A stretch of DNA of 64,000 nt from Mycolicibacterium sphagni (GTDB lineage: Bacteria; Actinomycetota; Actinomycetes; Mycobacteriales; Mycobacteriaceae): assembly GCF_002250655.1 (NCBI RefSeq), contig NZ_NOZR01000025.1, positions 32,102-96,101 of the forward strand, written 5' to 3'. Positions 1 to 8,512 of the stretch are shown one piece after another. The notes below the pieces were generated by a model. It saw nothing but the letters and a program-made list of their open reading frames with translations. It ran no database searches and was not told where the DNA came from. The stretch's first letter is position 1; the number at the start of each line of letters is the position of its first letter. A program made the position numbers and the translations under genes.

Positions 1-1003
1 CGAACCCCGAACGCCCGATGATCGCCGGATCGTTCATGTCGTAGGTGAGCCGCTCGGCGAACTTCTCGCCTTTCCAGACACCGTGTATCCAGTCCGAGTC
101 GCCGCCGTAGCCGCCTCCGACGTGGATGGGGCAGGGAAGCTTGGACTCCACATCAAAACGGAGCGTCAGCCCCTTCGCGTCGGTGGCCTCGATGGTGGCA
201 CCGGTGGGAATCCGGGTGCCGGAACGGTAGTGGATCTTCACCCGCGGCCAGCCCAACTGCTCGACCCTGCCGTCGCGCCAGATCCGCGTGCAGTCGTTGA
301 GTGAGCGGAAGCCGTCCGGCGCCTCCTGGATGATGACCACAATCGCGTAATCCTCGAAGGCCATCGGCACGTACAGCCACCACATGCCCTCGAACGGCGG
401 GTCGGCCGGGCGTCCAGCGGGTTCGGCCTCGCCGATCGGGCGGATGCCCCACGATCGATCCCGGCTGCCGATCCACACCGACGGGTCGACGGTGATCTCC
501 TCGCCATCGATGACGATATGGCCTGCCCAGGAACCCAATTGGGCAAAACGCTGCGCATCCAGCGTGACCCGGTTGCCCTGGCGCATGATGTGCGGCTGCT
601 CCTGCACTACCGGGAACAGACCGTCCCAGGTGAGGTCGACCGCCATGCCCTCGGTCTCCTCCAGCACGATCCGCACCTTCTGAAGCGGCTCGACGACCTC
701 GATGCGATAGCTGTTGCAGTGCTGATTGAGACGGTCCTGATCGATCGCGTCGGACACGTGCACCGCGGTCTGCGTGTGACCGCTTCCGCCGGATTCGCCG
801 CCTCCGCGGCGGGAGACCAGCACGTAGGCGTCTTTCACCCCGAGGTTGGGGTAGTAGCCCAGGCCGGTGATCAGGAAGATGTTCCCGGTGCGGTCATGGG
901 CGTTGAAGTAACTGCGGTCGTAGAAGTTTCGGTCCGAGGACCCCGGCCACGCGATCGGCAGCGGTGCCTGGTGGACGGGATATTCGTCGAGCGGTCCGAG
1001 CAT
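1..1003 (-). CDS. CrtC-like / DUF7064-DUF7065-type protein, C-terminus cut off by window edge
   Basis: The reading frame opens with ATG at 1003-1001 and stays open to the window edge, so only about 334 N-terminal residues are visible. The translation begins MLGPLDEYPVHQAPLPIAW and is rich in Trp, Gly and Tyr. It contains a GSRDRSWGIRP segment about halfway and later a GMWWLYVPMAFEDYAIVV stretch. That pattern recalls the lipocalin-like hydroxyneurosporene-synthase (CrtC) superfamily proteins annotated DUF7064/DUF7065 in actinobacteria; the assignment is from memory. It starts 5 bases after the phosphotransferase stop, so the two genes are probably co-transcribed and may act on the same lipid or terpenoid substrate. 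No catalytic function is known to me. Confidence 0.6.
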   Translation of the reverse strand, partial: MLGPLDEYPVHQAPLPIAWPGSSDRNFYDRSYFNAHDRTGNIFLITGLGYYPNLGVKDAYVLVSRRGGGESGGSGHTQTAVHVSDAIDQDRLNQHCNSYRIEVVEPLQKVRIVLEETEGMAVDLTWDGLFPVVQEQPHIMRQGNRVTLDAQRFAQLGSWAGHIVIDGEEITVDPSVWIGSRDRSWGIRPIGEAEPAGRPADPPFEGMWWLYVPMAFEDYAIVVIIQEAPDGFRSLNDCTRIWRDGRVEQLGWPRVKIHYRSGTRIPTGATIEATDAKGLTLRFDVESKLPCPIHVGGGYGGDSDWIHGVWKGEKFAERLTYDMNDPAIIGRSGF

Positions 1004-1008
1004 TCGGG

Positions 1009-2187
1009 TCAGGCCTCCTTGTTATCCCGTGCCGCTTCGCTGCTGCGCTCCGGCTCCTCGATGAGCCTTTGCAGCAGGCCGGCGTGGTAGAACATCGACT
1101 CGACGTCCTCGGGTTTTTCGATCTCGCCGAAGTGCACGCGTCGTGCGCCGGTGCGCATGAACACGCAGCACCAGATCACTCCGGAGTAGACGTAGAACCA
1201 TCGCAGGTCGCCGAGTTCGACGCCGGTCAGCTTCTGATACGTGGCGCGAACATCCTCTTCGCGCATGACATCCGGCAGTCCGGGCATTCCGGCCAGCCCG
1301 GCGAGTTCCTGGAAAACCATGTGCGCGAAGATGATCCACGCGACGTCCAGCTCGCGCGGCCCGAGTGTCGCCATCTCCCAGTCCAGCACCGCGACCGGGC
1401 GGAAGTCTTCGTAGAGCACGTTGCCGACCCGCGAGTCACCCCAAGCCAGAACCGTCTCTCCCGCGGCGACGTCAGCCGGGAAGTTGTCCTCCAACCACGC
1501 CAGGGCTGTCTCGACCAGCGGCGAGCGGCCGATGTCGGGAACGGCGAACTCGTACCATCCCTTGAGCCAGTTCAACTGGCGGCGCAACGGAGTGTCGCCC
1601 TCGGGCACCGCCTCGGCCAGGAAGCCGAAAGTCTTTGCCGCATCAGGGATCGAGTGAAGCTTGGCCAATACCTCGACCGTCGAATCCTGCAGCGCGCGCT
1701 GTTGTTCCACAGATGCGTCGGCGAACCAGTTGCCGCCGAAGGTGTAGGGCATCACGTCGGGCGGGACGGTGCCCGAGACATGGTTCATCAGGAAGAAGGG
1801 GGCGCCGAGTACCTTGCCGGTCGAATCGATCCAGCGCACCTTCGGCACCGGCACGTCGGTCAGTTCATCGACCAACCGGATGACCTCGAACTGATGATCC
1901 ATCCGATAGGTGATGAAGACCGGCACGTCTTCCTCGGTGGGGGCCACCCGGGCCACCCACTTCTGCTCGACCTCTTTGCCGTCTTCTTCCCAGCGGCCGG
2001 TCAGGATGATCGTCTCTGACGACATGCCGTTGGAGTCGACACCGCTCTCGACGACCACTTCCGGTGCCACGCCGCCGGGCATGACAGTGGAAAGCCATTC
2101 AGACAGCACCGCGGGAAGCGTGCTGACGTCACGACCGGAACGTTGTAACCGCTCGACGTCGGTTTCTACGGTCGGTTGGTTGGTCAC
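1009..2187 (-). CDS. APH-like phosphotransferase family protein
   Basis: A 392-residue protein of the aminoglycoside-phosphotransferase/choline-kinase fold. The catalytic loop WGDSRVGN lies at residues 249-256, with Trp in place of the usual His before Gly-Asp. The metal-binding DWE motif is at 269-271. In mycobacteria such proteins usually sit with acyl-CoA genes and are thought to phosphorylate small hydroxylated lipid or CoA substrates rather than antibiotics. The frame could be read from much further upstream, but GTG at 2187 is preferred: it follows a GGAGAGG ribosome site, the upstream residues are low-complexity, and the TetR gene starts divergently just beyond. The substrate is unknown. 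Confidence 0.8.
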   Translation of the reverse strand: MTNQPTVETDVERLQRSGRDVSTLPAVLSEWLSTVMPGGVAPEVVVESGVDSNGMSSETIILTGRWEEDGKEVEQKWVARVAPTEEDVPVFITYRMDHQFEVIRLVDELTDVPVPKVRWIDSTGKVLGAPFFLMNHVSGTVPPDVMPYTFGGNWFADASVEQQRALQDSTVEVLAKLHSIPDAAKTFGFLAEAVPEGDTPLRRQLNWLKGWYEFAVPDIGRSPLVETALAWLEDNFPADVAAGETVLAWGDSRVGNVLYEDFRPVAVLDWEMATLGPRELDVAWIIFAHMVFQELAGLAGMPGLPDVMREEDVRATYQKLTGVELGDLRWFYVYSGVIWCCVFMRTGARRVHFGEIEKPEDVESMFYHAGLLQRLIEEPERSSEAARDNKEA

Positions 2188-2206
2188 CTTTGTCCTCTCC
2201 AACCCT

Positions 2207-2231
2207 ATTACGATACGGTGGGTAGCGTTAT
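2207..2231. promoter_or_regulatory. Imperfect inverted repeat, likely operator of the divergent TetR
   Basis: Half-sites ATTACGATAC (2207-2216) and GTAGCGTTAT (2222-2231) form an inverted repeat around a 5-base spacer; 8 of 10 positions are complementary. It lies in the 42-base gap between the divergent phosphotransferase and TetR genes and reaches the TetR ATG. This is the expected place for an autoregulatory TetR operator. The role is inferred from position only. Confidence 0.4.
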
Positions 2232-2832
2232 GAAAGCAGACGCGTCTTCGCTTGACAAGACCACGGTCCCGGGGCGGCCCCGGGATCCGCGTATCGACGC
2301 TGCCATATTGCGTGCAACGGCGGAGCTGCTTGTCGAAATCGGTTATCCGAATCTGACTTTGGCGGCAGTGGCCGAACGGGCGGGTACGACGAAGACCGCC
2401 CTGTACCGCCGGTGGTCCAGCAAGGCCGAGCTGGTCCACGAAGCGGCCTTTCCGACCGCGCCGACCGCGTTGGCAACCCCCGCGGGCGATGTCGCCGCCG
2501 ACGTACGCGCCATGCTCGCCGCCACCCGCGACGTCTTCACCAGTCCGGTGGTGCGCGCCGCCTTGCCCGGTCTGATCTCGGACATGAGCGCCGACGCGGA
2601 CCTGAATGCGCGGGTGCTGGCCCGGTTCGCCGACGTGTTCGCCGCGGTGCGGGACCGCCTGGTGGAAGCCGTGCACTGCCGCGAGGTTCACGCCGATGTC
2701 GACCCGGAACGGCTCATCGAACTGATCGGTGGTGCGACGATGATGCGGATACTGCTGCGCCCCGAGGATGTTCTCGACGCGAACTGGGTGGACCAAACCG
2801 CCGCGATCCTCGTGCACGGGGTGGCGATCTGA
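2230..2832 (+). CDS. TetR/AcrR family transcriptional regulator
   Basis: A 200-residue TetR-type repressor. The N-terminal helix-turn-helix (about residues 24-70) contains LTLAAVAERAGTTKTALYRR, a typical TetR recognition region, followed by an all-helical ligand domain. ATG at 2230 is chosen; an in-frame GTG at 2218 is possible. It is divergent from the phosphotransferase and is followed after 13 bases by an SDR gene with a GGAGGA ribosome site, so it probably controls both directions. The ligand is unknown; lipid-derived CoA thioesters would fit the neighbours. Confidence 0.85.
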   Translation: MKADASSLDKTTVPGRPRDPRIDAAILRATAELLVEIGYPNLTLAAVAERAGTTKTALYRRWSSKAELVHEAAFPTAPTALATPAGDVAADVRAMLAATRDVFTSPVVRAALPGLISDMSADADLNARVLARFADVFAAVRDRLVEAVHCREVHADVDPERLIELIGGATMMRILLRPEDVLDANWVDQTAAILVHGVAI

Positions 2833-2845
2833 CCGGAGGAGTGCG

Positions 2846-3733
2846 ATGACTGGACGACTGGCAGGCCGAACCGCCATCGTCACCGGCGCCAGCCGTGGAC
2901 TGGGCCGCGCGACAGCGCTGGCCCTGGCCGTCGAGGGCGCCGCGGTGGCGGTGGTGGCCCGAACCGAACAACAGTGGGACGAACGGCTGCCGGGCACCAT
3001 CGGCGAGACCGTCGCGGCCATCGAAGCCATCGGCGGGCGTGCCGTCGCCATCCAGGCCGACCTACTCGAACGCGACGACCTGCCGCGACTGGTCGCCGAC
3101 GCGCGCGGCGCACTGGGCCCCGTCACGATCCTGGTCAACAACGCCGCGTTCACCGCTCCGGGGCGCCCGCCGAAACCAGATGCCGCATCGAAACCGGCGA
3201 AACCAACGAACACACCGGCGGCGGCCAACGCGGACTGGCCCGGCTTCCTGGCGATCCCGCCGAATGCCTATCGCCGTCATTTCGAGATCGGTGTGTTCGC
3301 CTCCTACGAGCTCATCCAGCTGGTCTGTCCAGACATGTTCTCCGCAGGTGTCGGATCCATCATCAACGTCACCTCGGTTGCCTCCCGAGTGCCGGGCGAC
3401 GGGCCCTACACGAACTTCGACGGTGGCGTGCTGCCCGGCTACGGCGGATCCAAAGCGGCGCTGGAGCACCTGACCTGGTGTGCCGCTTACGATCTGCAGC
3501 GCCACAACATCTCCGTCAACGCGCTGTCGCCCTCACGGCCGATCCCCACTCCTGGCCTGTCGTACTACCGCAACGAATTCGCGAACGTGTCTCCGGAGGA
3601 CGAATTCGCTTGTGCCGCAGCCGAACTGACGCTGGTAGACCCGAACATCGTGACGGGTCGCACCATCGGGCACCTTGAAGTGCTCGACGGCAGCTTCGCC
3701 CCGTTCACGAACACCACGTCCGCATTGGGCTAG
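2846..3733 (+). CDS. Short-chain dehydrogenase/reductase
   Basis: A 295-residue SDR. The NAD(P)-binding motif TGASRGLG lies near residues 14-21 and NNAA near 98-101. The INVTS serine strand and a YGGSK catalytic Tyr/Lys pair follow. It is longer than the usual 250 residues because of an insertion rich in Pro, Lys and Ala directly after NNAAFTAPG, which could form a substrate lid. The start at 2846 has GGAGGA at 2835-2840. The next SDR begins at the stop codon of this one, so the pair is translationally coupled. The substrate is not recognisable. Confidence 0.82.
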   Translation: MTGRLAGRTAIVTGASRGLGRATALALAVEGAAVAVVARTEQQWDERLPGTIGETVAAIEAIGGRAVAIQADLLERDDLPRLVADARGALGPVTILVNNAAFTAPGRPPKPDAASKPAKPTNTPAAANADWPGFLAIPPNAYRRHFEIGVFASYELIQLVCPDMFSAGVGSIINVTSVASRVPGDGPYTNFDGGVLPGYGGSKAALEHLTWCAAYDLQRHNISVNALSPSRPIPTPGLSYYRNEFANVSPEDEFACAAAELTLVDPNIVTGRTIGHLEVLDGSFAPFTNTTSALG

Positions 3734-3735
3734 TG

Positions 3736-4536
3736 ATGAGCGACCACGTCAGCCCGTTCCGGGCCGATCTGCTGGCCGGGAAGGTCGCACTCGTCACCGG
3801 TGGCGCGACCGGCCTCGGGCTGGAAGTCGCTCGGCTGCTCGGCGCGCACGGCGCTCGCGTGGCCATCTGCAGCAGAAAAGAGCCGAATCTGGAAGTAGCT
3901 GTCACCCAACTGCGTGGCAATGGTATCGACGCCATGTACAGCGTCTGCGATGTCCGCAAACCCGATGAGGTCGCGGCGACGATGCAGAGGGTGTTGGCTC
4001 AGTTCGGGCACTTGGACATCGTCGTCAACAATGCCGCGGGCAACTTCCCGGCCCCGATCTCGGGACTGAGCGCCAACGGATTCAAGGCCGTCGTCGACAT
4101 CGACCTGCTCGGCACCTACAACGTGTCGAAGGCCGCCTACGAAGCGTGGCTGCACCAGCACGGCGGGGCCATCGTGAACATCAGTGCCGCAACCCAATAC
4201 CGCGGCATGGCGCTGCAGGCCCACGTGGTGTCCGCGAAGGCCGGCGTCGACGCCCTGAGCAGGGCGTGCGCGATCGAATGGGGTGCCGACGGAATACGTG
4301 TCAATGTCGTGGCACCCGGGGCGATGGCGGGAACCGAAGGCGTCGCCCGTATCGCGGGTGGGGAGTTGGGCGCCATGCCGCACATTCCACTGCAACGCGC
4401 GGGCTCGACCACCGAGGTGGCCCAGGCGGTGCTGTTCCTCGCCAGTGATGCCGCGTCGTACATGACCGGGGCGATCGTCGTCGTCGACGGCGGCGCCTGG
4501 CTCACCTCGGGTACGAGCACGCCGAGATCGATGTGA
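3736..4536 (+). CDS. SDR oxidoreductase, 2,4-dienoyl-CoA reductase-like
   Basis: A 266-residue SDR with the glycine motif TGGATGLG near the N-terminus and the segment NNAAGNFPAPISGLSANGFK. The latter closely resembles peroxisomal 2,4-dienoyl-CoA reductases (NNAAGNF, then a DID-GTFNV stretch). Those enzymes use NADPH to remove conjugated double bonds during beta-oxidation of unsaturated acyl-CoAs. The dienoyl-CoA reductase subfamily often lacks the classic Tyr of YxxxK, and no clear YxxxK is seen here at the usual place (SAKAG instead). That supports this subfamily over a generic alcohol dehydrogenase. GTG at 3733 directly before the ATG is an alternative start overlapping the preceding stop. 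Confidence 0.75.
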   Translation: MSDHVSPFRADLLAGKVALVTGGATGLGLEVARLLGAHGARVAICSRKEPNLEVAVTQLRGNGIDAMYSVCDVRKPDEVAATMQRVLAQFGHLDIVVNNAAGNFPAPISGLSANGFKAVVDIDLLGTYNVSKAAYEAWLHQHGGAIVNISAATQYRGMALQAHVVSAKAGVDALSRACAIEWGADGIRVNVVAPGAMAGTEGVARIAGGELGAMPHIPLQRAGSTTEVAQAVLFLASDAASYMTGAIVVVDGGAWLTSGTSTPRSM

Positions 4537-4582
4537 TATCGGCTTTCACTTGCACTTTCACGGCCCCATGTCGGTTTGGGCG

Positions 4583-5344
4583 CTAGAGAATCTGCCGCTT
4601 GTTGCGCTCGGCGACCTCACGCTGCCGGGCAGCGAGCTGGGCGGTGTCCACCGATGCCGCACCGGCCACCGTACGTTCGGCTTTCAGCGCAGGCCCGGTG
4701 ACCGCTGCGGTGCCGGTGCGGTAGATCTCCTTGAGGCCGGCCATGGTCGGCGCGGGCACCTCCGCGATCTGACTGGCGAGTTCCAGCGCGCGGGGTAGAA
4801 GCTGTTCGTGGGCAACCACTTCGGTGACCAAACCGATCCGTTCGGCGCGCTGCGCATCGACCACCTCGCCGGTCATCGACAGCCGTCGCGCCATCCCTGA
4901 GCCGACCAGCCGCGGCAGCCTAGCCGTCATCCCGCCGCCCGGAAGGATCCCGACCCGGGCGTGGGTGTCGGCGAAAACCGCGCGCTCCGAGGCGATCAGG
5001 AAGTCACACGCCAGCGCGATCTCGAGCCCGCCGGTGAACGTCGCGCCGTTGATCGCGCCGACGACCGGCTTGCGCAGCTCGACGATGGCGTCCATGCAGT
5101 TCATCTTGTCGAAACGGCCGAAATAGTCCATGCCCAGGTTCTGCGCCTGCTTGAGATCCACGCCCGCGCAGAACGCCGGATCGGTGCCGGTGAGCACCAC
5201 GGCACGGACCGAGTCGTCGCCGTCGGCGGCACCGAGTGCGGCGTAAAGGGCCTCGAAGAGCTCGGTGCTCAATGCGTTGCGCACTTCGGGCCGGTTCATG
5301 GTCAGGACGCGGACGGCGTCGTGGTCTTCACTGAGAAGGATCAT
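4583..5344 (-). CDS. Enoyl-CoA hydratase/isomerase family protein
   Basis: A 253-residue crotonase-fold protein. The oxyanion-hole region AFCAGVDLKQ lies near residue 60, and the second region INGATFTGGLEIALACDFLIAS lies near 100-120. The family hydrates or isomerises enoyl-CoA thioesters; the exact reaction cannot be read from sequence. The ATG at 5344 overlaps the nuoN stop codon by one base (TGATG), so this gene is probably translated from the tail of the complex I operon transcript. A beta-oxidation-type gene at that position is unusual. It converges with the SDR gene ending at 4536, and no terminator hairpin is evident between them. Confidence 0.85.
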   Translation of the reverse strand: MILLSEDHDAVRVLTMNRPEVRNALSTELFEALYAALGAADGDDSVRAVVLTGTDPAFCAGVDLKQAQNLGMDYFGRFDKMNCMDAIVELRKPVVGAINGATFTGGLEIALACDFLIASERAVFADTHARVGILPGGGMTARLPRLVGSGMARRLSMTGEVVDAQRAERIGLVTEVVAHEQLLPRALELASQIAEVPAPTMAGLKEIYRTGTAAVTGPALKAERTVAGAASVDTAQLAARQREVAERNKRQIL

Positions 5345-6915
5345 CAGTTCAGGAATCTAGCCGCATGGTCGACGAGGTCGAGCAGCGGCTGGGGTAGCGC
5401 GCCGAGCGCGAACGTGATGGCCGCGGTCAGGGCGATGGTCGCGACGCTCAGCGAGCTGGGCGTGATCACTTCCGGGGCGTCCTCGGGCGGATCGGTGAAG
5501 AACATCAGGACGATCACCCGCACATAGAAGTAGGCGGCGATCGCCGAGGCGATGACGCCCACCACCACCAGCGGGATGGCCCCACCCTGCCCAGCCGCTT
5601 TGAACACCGCGAACTTGCTGACGAATCCACTGGTCAGCGGGATACCGGCGAAGGCGAGGAGGAACAGCGAGAACACCACGCCCACAAGGGGATAGCGGCG
5701 GCCCAGCCCGGCCCAGCGAGCCATGTCGGTCTCCTCGGCACCGCCTGTGTCGCGGACAACGCTGACCACTGCGAACGCGCCGAGGGTGGAGAAGCCGTAG
5801 GCGAACAGGTAGAACAGCGTGGCCGAAAGCCCGGCCGGGTTGGCGGCGATCACACCCGTCAAGATGAAACCGGCGTGCGCGACGGCCGAGTACGCCAGCA
5901 TCCGTTTGACGTCGGTCTGGGTCACCGCGGTGATGGTGCCGACGGCCATGGTCAGGATCGCGACCGCCCACAGCACCGGCCGCCAGTCGTGGTTGAGGCC
6001 GGGCAGTGCGACGTAGAAAATGCGGAGCATGGCGCCGAATGCCGCGACCTTGGTAGCCGCGGCCATGAACGCGGTGATGGGTGTGGGTGCGCCTTGATAG
6101 ACGTCGGGGATCCAGGAGTGGAAGGGGACGGCGCCGACTTTGAACAGGATGCCGACGGTGACCAGTGACGCCCCGATGAGCGCCAGGGCCGAATTGTCGG
6201 TGCTGGTGTCGATGGCGTGCGCGATGCCGGTCAGCCTCAGGGTGCCGGCGTAGCCGTAGAGCAGCGCGATGCCGTAGAGGAAGAACGCCGAGGAGAAGGC
6301 GCCCAGCAGAAAGTACTTCAGCGCGGATTCCTGGGACAGCAGCCGCCGGCGCCGCGCCAGTCCGCACATCAAGTACAGCGGCAGCGAGAACACTTCCAGT
6401 GCGACGAACATCGTCAACAGGTCGTTGGCCGCCGGGAAGAGCATCATGCCGCCGATGGCGAACATCGTGAGCGGGAAAACTTCGGTTTGGACAAGCGCCG
6501 ACTTGGTGGCGATCTTCTCCGCGACACTGCCGGGCACCGCCGATGCGTCGGGGGTGAAGGCGTCCAAACCTGCTGCACTGCCGTCCGATTCGGCTGGCAC
6601 CCGTCGTTCGGCGATCAACAGGACACTGAGCACTCCGATCAGCAGGATGGTGCCCTGCAGAAACAGGGCCGGCCCGTCGACGGCGACCGCGCCGACAACA
6701 GCCGACTCTCCGACGCCACCGTGCAGACCTCGTGCCACCAACACCACGGCGACGAACGCCGCCGTCAGACCGGCCACGCTCAATGCGACCTGCGTGGGGT
6801 AGCGGCTCTTGCGTGGCAGGAACGCCTCGACCAGCACGCCGGCGACGGCCACACCCAGCACGATCAACATCGGTGAGAGCTGGCCGTATTCGATGCTGGG
6901 CGGGGTCATCGTCAT
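5344..6915 (-). CDS. nuoN: NADH-quinone oxidoreductase subunit N
   Basis: A 523-residue multi-spanning membrane protein and the last of the 14 complex I genes here. NuoN is one of the three antiporter-like proton-pumping subunits related to NuoL and NuoM. The central region carries the conserved lysine-bearing helices, including the FKVGAVPFHSWIPDVYQGAPTP-type segment. It begins with ATGA overlapping the nuoM stop by four bases. A hydrophilic loop around residues 105-135 (ESDGSAAGLDAFTPDASAV region) is longer than in E. coli, as in other mycobacterial NuoN. Confidence 0.95.
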   Translation of the reverse strand: MTMTPPSIEYGQLSPMLIVLGVAVAGVLVEAFLPRKSRYPTQVALSVAGLTAAFVAVVLVARGLHGGVGESAVVGAVAVDGPALFLQGTILLIGVLSVLLIAERRVPAESDGSAAGLDAFTPDASAVPGSVAEKIATKSALVQTEVFPLTMFAIGGMMLFPAANDLLTMFVALEVFSLPLYLMCGLARRRRLLSQESALKYFLLGAFSSAFFLYGIALLYGYAGTLRLTGIAHAIDTSTDNSALALIGASLVTVGILFKVGAVPFHSWIPDVYQGAPTPITAFMAAATKVAAFGAMLRIFYVALPGLNHDWRPVLWAVAILTMAVGTITAVTQTDVKRMLAYSAVAHAGFILTGVIAANPAGLSATLFYLFAYGFSTLGAFAVVSVVRDTGGAEETDMARWAGLGRRYPLVGVVFSLFLLAFAGIPLTSGFVSKFAVFKAAGQGGAIPLVVVGVIASAIAAYFYVRVIVLMFFTDPPEDAPEVITPSSLSVATIALTAAITFALGALPQPLLDLVDHAARFLN

Positions 6916-8507
6916 GGCCGCGCCCCTTCTGCGACGGTGGGTTGCGGGTCGGGTTGATGAATCGACGTCAGCGTTGCGGTCACGGCGGGGTTGATGACGT
7001 CGAGGGCGATCTTGGGATACACCCCGAGTCCGATCAGCAAGGCGATCAGCGGTGCCACCACCAGAAGTTCGCGGGGCCGCAGATCCCGGACGTTCTCGTT
7101 GCCGTCGGTGACGGAGCCGGTCATCATCCGCTGATACAGCCAGAGCACGTAGATCGCGGACAGCACCAGAGCCGCCGACGCGATCACGGCGAAGGCCGGG
7201 TAGCGGGTGAATGTGCCGATCAGAACCAGGAATTCACTGATGAACGGCGCCAAGCCGGGCAGCGACAATGTCGCCAGACCCGCCACCAGGAAGGTGCCGG
7301 CCAGGACGGGTGCGACTTTCTGGATCCCGCCGTAGTCGGCGATGACGCGGGTGCCGCGGCGGCTGACCAGGAATCCGGCGATCAGGAACAGTGCGGCCGT
7401 GGAGATGCCGTGGTTGACCATGTAGAGCGTGGAGCCGGCCTGGCCCTGGCTGGTCATCACGAAGATGCCCAGGATGATGAAACCGAAGTGGCTGATCGAG
7501 GTGTAGGCGATCAGCCGCATGACGTCGGTCTGGCCGATGGCCAGGATGGCGCCATAGACGATCCCGACGACCGCCAGCGCGATGATCAGTGGCCGGAATG
7601 CGGTTGCCGAGTGCGGGAACAACGGCAGACAGTAGCGCAGCATCCCGAACGTGCCGACCTTGTCCATCACCGCCATCATCAGCACCGCCGATGCGGGCGT
7701 GGCCTGCACAGCGGCGTCGGGCAGCCACCGATGGAACGGCCACAGTGGGGCTTTCACCGCGAAGGCGAACATGAACCCTCCGAAGAGTGCGTTGGCGACG
7801 CCGGGGCTCATGGTGAATTTCCCGGTGGCAACGGCATCGGCGATCGCGCGGAAGTCGAACGTGCCGGCGTCGAACGCCTTGCTGGCCGAGGTGACCACGT
7901 AGAGCCCGATGACGGCCGCCAGCATGATCAAGCCGCCGAACAGGTTGTACAGCAAGAACTTCACCGCGGCTTTCGACGCCGCGGAGCCGGCGACATCGGA
8001 TTGAGCCCGGTTTCCTCCCCCGAATCCGCCGATGAGGAAGTACATCGGGATCAGCATGGCTTCGAAGAAGACGTAGAACAGCAGGATGTCCAGGGCGACG
8101 AGCGACATCATGACCATGCCCTCGACGGCCAGCGTCAGCGCGATATAGCCGTGCGGCCCCCGCCCGGAGAGTCCGGGCCGGTCGTCGGCGTCGGTCCAGC
8201 CGGCGATAAGAAGCAGCGGCACGAGAACGGCGGTGAGTACCACCAGGGCAAGCGCGATGCCGTCCAGGCCGAGAATGTAGCCGGTGCCGAATGACGGTAT
8301 CCACGGATGGTTTTCGACGAACTGAAACTGTTTGCCGGATGGGTCGAACCGCACGGCGAGCAGAAGGGACAGCGCGAGCACGGCCACCGAGACGACCACA
8401 CCGGCGTACTTGGCGAACTGCCGCAGGGAGGCGGGCAGCACGATGATCACCGCGGCGCCGACCACCGGGATCGCCCAGAGGATGGTCAGCCAAGGGACGT
8501 TGGCCAT
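6912..8507 (-). CDS. nuoM: NADH-quinone oxidoreductase subunit M
   Basis: A 531-residue antiporter-like proton-pumping subunit of complex I with many transmembrane helices. Family segments include LYVFFEAMLIPMYFLIG-like and KAPLWPFHRWLPDAAVQATP stretches, the second holding the pumping-channel lysine region. The open frame runs far upstream, but ATG at 8507 (MANVPWLTILW) is the start: a GGAGGTG ribosome site lies just before it and nuoL ends 5 bases upstream. The C-terminus overlaps nuoN by four bases. Confidence 0.95.
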   Translation of the reverse strand: MANVPWLTILWAIPVVGAAVIIVLPASLRQFAKYAGVVVSVAVLALSLLLAVRFDPSGKQFQFVENHPWIPSFGTGYILGLDGIALALVVLTAVLVPLLLIAGWTDADDRPGLSGRGPHGYIALTLAVEGMVMMSLVALDILLFYVFFEAMLIPMYFLIGGFGGGNRAQSDVAGSAASKAAVKFLLYNLFGGLIMLAAVIGLYVVTSASKAFDAGTFDFRAIADAVATGKFTMSPGVANALFGGFMFAFAVKAPLWPFHRWLPDAAVQATPASAVLMMAVMDKVGTFGMLRYCLPLFPHSATAFRPLIIALAVVGIVYGAILAIGQTDVMRLIAYTSISHFGFIILGIFVMTSQGQAGSTLYMVNHGISTAALFLIAGFLVSRRGTRVIADYGGIQKVAPVLAGTFLVAGLATLSLPGLAPFISEFLVLIGTFTRYPAFAVIASAALVLSAIYVLWLYQRMMTGSVTDGNENVRDLRPRELLVVAPLIALLIGLGVYPKIALDVINPAVTATLTSIHQPDPQPTVAEGARP

Positions 8508-8512
8508 GGTGT

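Noticed and set aside
6732..8294. 520-codon open frame on the plus strand
   Set aside because: It lies opposite nuoM and its translation is Gln/His/Arg/Gly-rich, the usual shadow of a hydrophobic membrane protein in high-GC DNA.
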